DNA from: Methanosaeta sp. PtaB.Bin039 | Lineage (GTDB): Archaea; Halobacteriota; Methanosarcinia; Methanotrichales; Methanotrichaceae | Direction of reading: 5' to 3' | Assembly: GCA_002067795.1 (NCBI GenBank) | Contig: MVQI01000072.1 | Location: forward strand, 1-43,063 | DNA: 43,063 nucleotides | Part shown: piece after piece, positions 40,496 to 43,063 of the stretch | Numbering within the stretch: the stretch's first letter is position 1 | How the letters are laid out: each line of letters begins with the position of its first letter | Program-made: the position numbers and the translations under genes | Notes under the pieces: model-generated | Database searches by the model: none | The model's input: only the letters and a program-made list of their open reading frames with translations | Told to the model about the DNA's origin: nothing

Positions 40496-41889
40496 TCCCA
40501 GGACATACTATAGTGTATGATATAAAATTTAAAACTTTTGTTACAGAGCACTAGGTAGATCTGTGAAGCAGGACAGAGGTAGATAGCGGCAATTTCGGAG
40601 CCCTGACCAGATCGAACCGGGATCTAGCGCGGCATATTTTGAACTACCCGCGGTGGTCATTTCTGAATATTTCCGCGCCAAATACGCAGGAGAGCGATGA
40701 TAATTACGCGAAAGAAGGAAGAATATTAATTAAGTAGAGTCACTAAGAGACTAACAACTGGTGATGAAGGAGCAGGATTTGATCTACCGCCCCCTTGCTA
40801 TAACCCCCTTAACCTGCTCTGGGGCTGGTTGCAATTACTGTGATGTTGGACCTTTTTTAGTGTATAAATGTGTATTTTGGACCTAGATTATCACGACGTG
40901 CACAAAATTGTCTAATCCACCCATTTAGGCGGAAGCTATCGATATTGTTCCAATGTATTGATACGCAGGGCTGCTAGGTGGCAATTCAAATTATATATAA
41001 AATTGTAATATTTTTATTCGTTTTTAAGGCTAAACCCATCCCGCCGATGGTGCAATACATGGCCTTCCCTGGTCGAGACCGCTGGCGGCCGTCTCATAAG
41101 GCCGCTCTTGATAGCGATAATATAAGAGAAGAGAACAGCATAATCGAGTCTCAGGCGGGCTTCAACACCGATCCACAGTGTCCTCCTTTGAGGAGCCGAA
41201 TCACTTTCGTGATGGCTTGCACCCGCCCCAAGCTCGACTCAAAACCAGGGCAAATGCAAGCAAAGCACTGGAATTTCACACAGCGTCCCTCTCACAGGAA
41301 CCCACATCGCGAGATGCTGGGCCTATTGCTTGCTATACCACACGGCTTTGTGCCGCGCCTGTACATGGCGAGAACTTCAGATCTGGCTGAATTAAGGCGT
41401 GCTACGCCCGTTACAGCGTGCATATTTTAGCCTTATCGAGCTATCCAGCTTTCCCTGATGCGTTACCAACCGCTGCCTGATACAGCACCGCTCAGCGTTC
41501 AGACTTCGTAGCGTATACGGAGGACACGCATATCGATATCGTCTGTCCTGAGAGTTTTGCTGGCAATCCTGTTCTCGTTCTTGCTGTGCAGAACGCGGCC
41601 CTCTTCTATAGGCATGATTAATTAATATAGTTTTCGGTTGAAAAAGGCTCTATGACATATTGCAGCCATCACTCAAAAAAGGAAATTGAACTCAGAACCG
41701 ATATCAATCGGGATCGAGTAGTCTATCGAACACAGCATTTTCGTACGCATTCCTCCCTGTGGAGGTATTTGACTATCGTCGCAGCAATCCCCAGCGGTCG
41801 TGCCCCAGATATGTGCAGCTTACATCTAAGCGTATCCTCATGAAAGCCACCGAAATGCTTTTTAATTTGTTTAACTATTTTTAACTGCG
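40496..41889. other. Gene-poor region
   Basis: About 1.4 kb without a convincing gene, more AT-rich to the left and around 40980-41035. CCCGCC (41039-41044) and GGCGGG (41154-41159) could close a structured RNA or be chance. Frames around 41040-41430 and 41178-41390 are long but not protein-like. A 40-codon frame at 40764 is listed separately. The stretch sits between two transposase remnants and looks like scrap from past insertions. Confidence 0.5.
40764..40886 (+). CDS. Possible 40-residue Cys-containing small protein or gene fragment
   Basis: ATG 40764 opens a 40-codon frame with LIYRPLAITPLTCSGAGCNY and a third Cys directly after, i.e. C-x4-C-x2-C, which recalls radical-SAM or metal sites but is one residue off the radical-SAM spacing. 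An AT-rich ATTAATTAAG lies about 35 bases upstream. No ribosome binding site. It could be a fragment of a former gene. Confidence 0.25.
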   Translation: MKEQDLIYRPLAITPLTCSGAGCNYCDVGPFLVYKCVFWT

Positions 41890-42222
41890 ATGCTTGAAAT
41901 TGTTAAGTCAGAGGGGCATGTGGTGGGCTCAAAAGTCTCTGCTGTGGAATTGGAGCAAATAAAGCGATTGGTTGCCTCAGGCGTTTATCTGAACACCTCC
42001 GACTTTGTGAGGGATGCTATCCGGGATAAGTTGGCGGCTATTAAGACCATTAAATATCGTGATGTTGATTATGATACCGCCAAGAAGGAGGTCATGGGGT
42101 ACTTCCAGGAGAGGGGTGAAGCGTATCCCTCTGATATCGAAGAGGATTTGGAGCTTGATTATAAATTGATCTGCCAGATCGTGGACGAGCTTAAGAGAGA
42201 AGGACGCCTTGAGGTGCTATAA
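41890..42222 (+). CDS. Ribbon-helix-helix regulator with C-terminal winged-helix-like part
   Basis: A 110-residue protein. Residues about 12-50 (VGSKVSAVELEQIKRLVASG, then NTSDFVRDAIRDKL) fit the ribbon-helix-helix DNA-binding fold seen in CopG/ParD proteins. The C-terminal third (YKLICQIVDELKREGRLEVL) resembles the recognition-helix and wing of a small winged helix. Its stop overlaps the ATG of a 59-residue gene (TAATG), an arrangement common in toxin-antitoxin pairs, so it may be the DNA-binding and antitoxin-like member and regulate the pair itself. No toxin fold is recognisable. Confidence 0.75.
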   Translation: MLEIVKSEGHVVGSKVSAVELEQIKRLVASGVYLNTSDFVRDAIRDKLAAIKTIKYRDVDYDTAKKEVMGYFQERGEAYPSDIEEDLELDYKLICQIVDELKREGRLEVL

Positions 42223-42401
42223 TGGAATGCTATGATGAGGGCGACTCCCTACATGGTTACCGAATCCGGGCTGAAGCCAGGAAGGTCAGCGATCCACGGG
42301 TTATAGCGAAGAGCGGACGGCATAAGGCACAGCGCATTATTCTAACCGAGAACGCAGAGGCAACCATAGAAAGAAAGCTTGGATGGATTCTAAAACAGTG
42401 A
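42222..42401 (+). CDS. Small basic protein of 59 aa, coupled to the ribbon-helix-helix gene
   Basis: ATG 42222 shares its A with the preceding TAA. The protein begins MECYDEGDSLHGYRIRAEAR and ends GWILKQ, with a very basic middle (KSGRHKAQR). No signal peptide, no TM segment, no family recognised. Overlapping translation with a ribbon-helix-helix protein suggests a functional pair; it may be a toxin-like partner, a nucleic-acid binder or an accessory factor. Confidence 0.55.
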   Translation: MECYDEGDSLHGYRIRAEARKVSDPRVIAKSGRHKAQRIILTENAEATIERKLGWILKQ

Positions 42402-42429
42402 CGTTCTCTCTCAGCCCCTAAAGAAACCA

Positions 42430-43063
42430 TCACTTAGGTTTGAGTAATCTATCAAATCCTGCATTTTCATACGCATTACGATGAAAGCATTCCGAAAAGG
42501 AGGATATAGCGATCTTTCCTCCCCCTTTATCTTTCTGGATTATGTATCCGGCTTTTGCGAGTATCTGCATAGCATCTTCGATTGTTATTTCGGCTGGTGA
42601 GGAAGTACCAACTCTCTTAGTTCTCTTGTGTTTTGTTGATTCCGAATCCTCGAACTTCTCCATGCAGATGATCAGATGGTGCAATATGCAGACGATTTTT
42701 CTTGCCAGAGCTACAATAGCGATCTTTGCTCCCCGTCTAGCTCTGATTCGAGTGTAGAATCTCTTCAGCTTGGAATTACCTTTTGTCCTGGAGACAGCAT
42801 GAGCAACCTCGATCAGCATCCTTCTGACATGAGGAGATCCACGTTTGGTGATATGCCCATTGATCTGCTTTCCAGCAGATTGGTATACAGAAAGTCACTA
42901 AGCCGCAATAAGCAGCCAGTTGCTCTCCTGTCTTGAAGTCCGCGAAGTTTCCAATCTCAGCCAGAATAGTTGATGCAGAAACGGCACACATTCCAGGAAT
43001 CGACATGGCAATATCCAGATCTTCCTGCTTTCTTGAAATAATATGCTGGATCTGCCTATCGAT
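42430..43063 (-). pseudogene. IS110-family transposase, 3' part, frameshifted and cut by the window end
   Basis: Minus-strand sequence entering from the right reads IPGMCAVSASTILAEIGNF and EQLAAYCGLV, the C-terminal Transposase_20 domain of IS110 elements. A frameshift near 42890 follows, after which another frame continues with YQSAGKQINGHITKRGSPHV, MLIEVAHAVSRTKGNSKLKR and GAKIAIVALARKIVCILHH down to TGA 42430. The N-terminal DEDD domain is outside the window. The last 65 residues are less IS110-like. The element appears inactive. Confidence 0.82.

Noticed and set aside
41039-41159. GC-rich region with CCCGCC/GGCGGG ends as a structured RNA (SRP, RNase P or tRNA)
   Set aside because: I found none of the core signatures of SRP RNA, RNase P RNA or tRNA, and six complementary bases at 110-base distance can be chance.
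41499-41615. Minus-strand 38-codon frame beginning MPIEEGRVLHSKNENR
   Set aside because: It has a protein-like composition and an AT-rich upstream sequence, but the TATA spacing is wrong, no ribosome binding site is present, and no family is recognisable.
1-43063. CRISPR array or tRNA genes
   Set aside because: No regularly spaced repeat and no cloverleaf with T-loop and acceptor-stem match was found on either strand.

Overview
The window looks like a methanogenic archaeon, most likely a Methanothrix (Methanosaeta)-type member of the Methanosarcinales. The evidence is a YcaO/TfuA pair (methyl-coenzyme M reductase thioamidation), the methanogen-associated DUF1890/DUF1894 pair, an archaeal-type methionine adenosyltransferase, a proteasome-activating nucleotidase, aIF5A, and two secreted paralogues that resemble a Methanothrix-type sheath or surface protein. 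Promoters, where visible, are archaeal TATA boxes, often so close to the start codon that the mRNA must be leaderless or nearly so.

Region 1 (1-15.2 kb) is accessory and partly decayed. It holds a CooT-type nickel protein, two paralogous family-5 (NikA/DppA-like) binding proteins, a two-TM protein, a small cupin, and a decayed second copy of the NikB-type permease. These are followed by surface-protein copy 1, a broken lamin-tail-domain gene, a 494-aa secreted protein, the intact permease pair (NikB/NikC-like), a GNAT acetyltransferase and surface-protein copy 2. The nickel/peptide importer has binding proteins and permeases here but no ATPase; only an 11-codon remnant follows the second permease. 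Both surface-protein genes lack ATG, GTG or TTG at the expected start and appear to begin at ATC or ATT behind a strong GGAGGG.

Region 2 (15.2-31 kb) is dense housekeeping DNA: PAN, a DRG-type GTPase, methionine adenosyltransferase, DUF5611, a HIT protein and enolase. Then comes a ten-gene minus-strand run (27220 down to 21454): a Cys-rich protein, YcaO, TfuA, a MoaD/ThiS-like carrier, a ThiF/MoeB-like E1 enzyme, DUF1890, DUF1894, MoaD, MoaE and CutA. Most of these genes overlap or nearly touch. Read together they suggest a sulfur relay: an E1 enzyme charges a Gly-Gly carrier, TfuA/YcaO place sulfur into McrA glycine, and a second carrier feeds molybdopterin synthase. The Cys-rich first gene has no function I can name and is the best candidate for an undescribed component. 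A thioesterase, a 156-aa unknown, an aminotransferase and the aIF5A-agmatinase pair follow.

Region 3 (31-43 kb) has a lipoprotein version of the SAM hydroxide adenosyltransferase (DUF62) family and an importer operon with three paralogous FecB/BtuF-type binding proteins, one FecCD-type permease, one ATPase and a secreted S9 peptidase coupled to the ATPase gene. Two near-identical intergenic segments between the binding-protein genes can form mutually exclusive pairings just before a U-run, which looks like an attenuator. The third binding-protein gene has lost its signal peptide next to an IS630 transposase fragment. The window ends in a gene-poor stretch, a ribbon-helix-helix/small-protein pair and a frameshifted IS110-type transposase.
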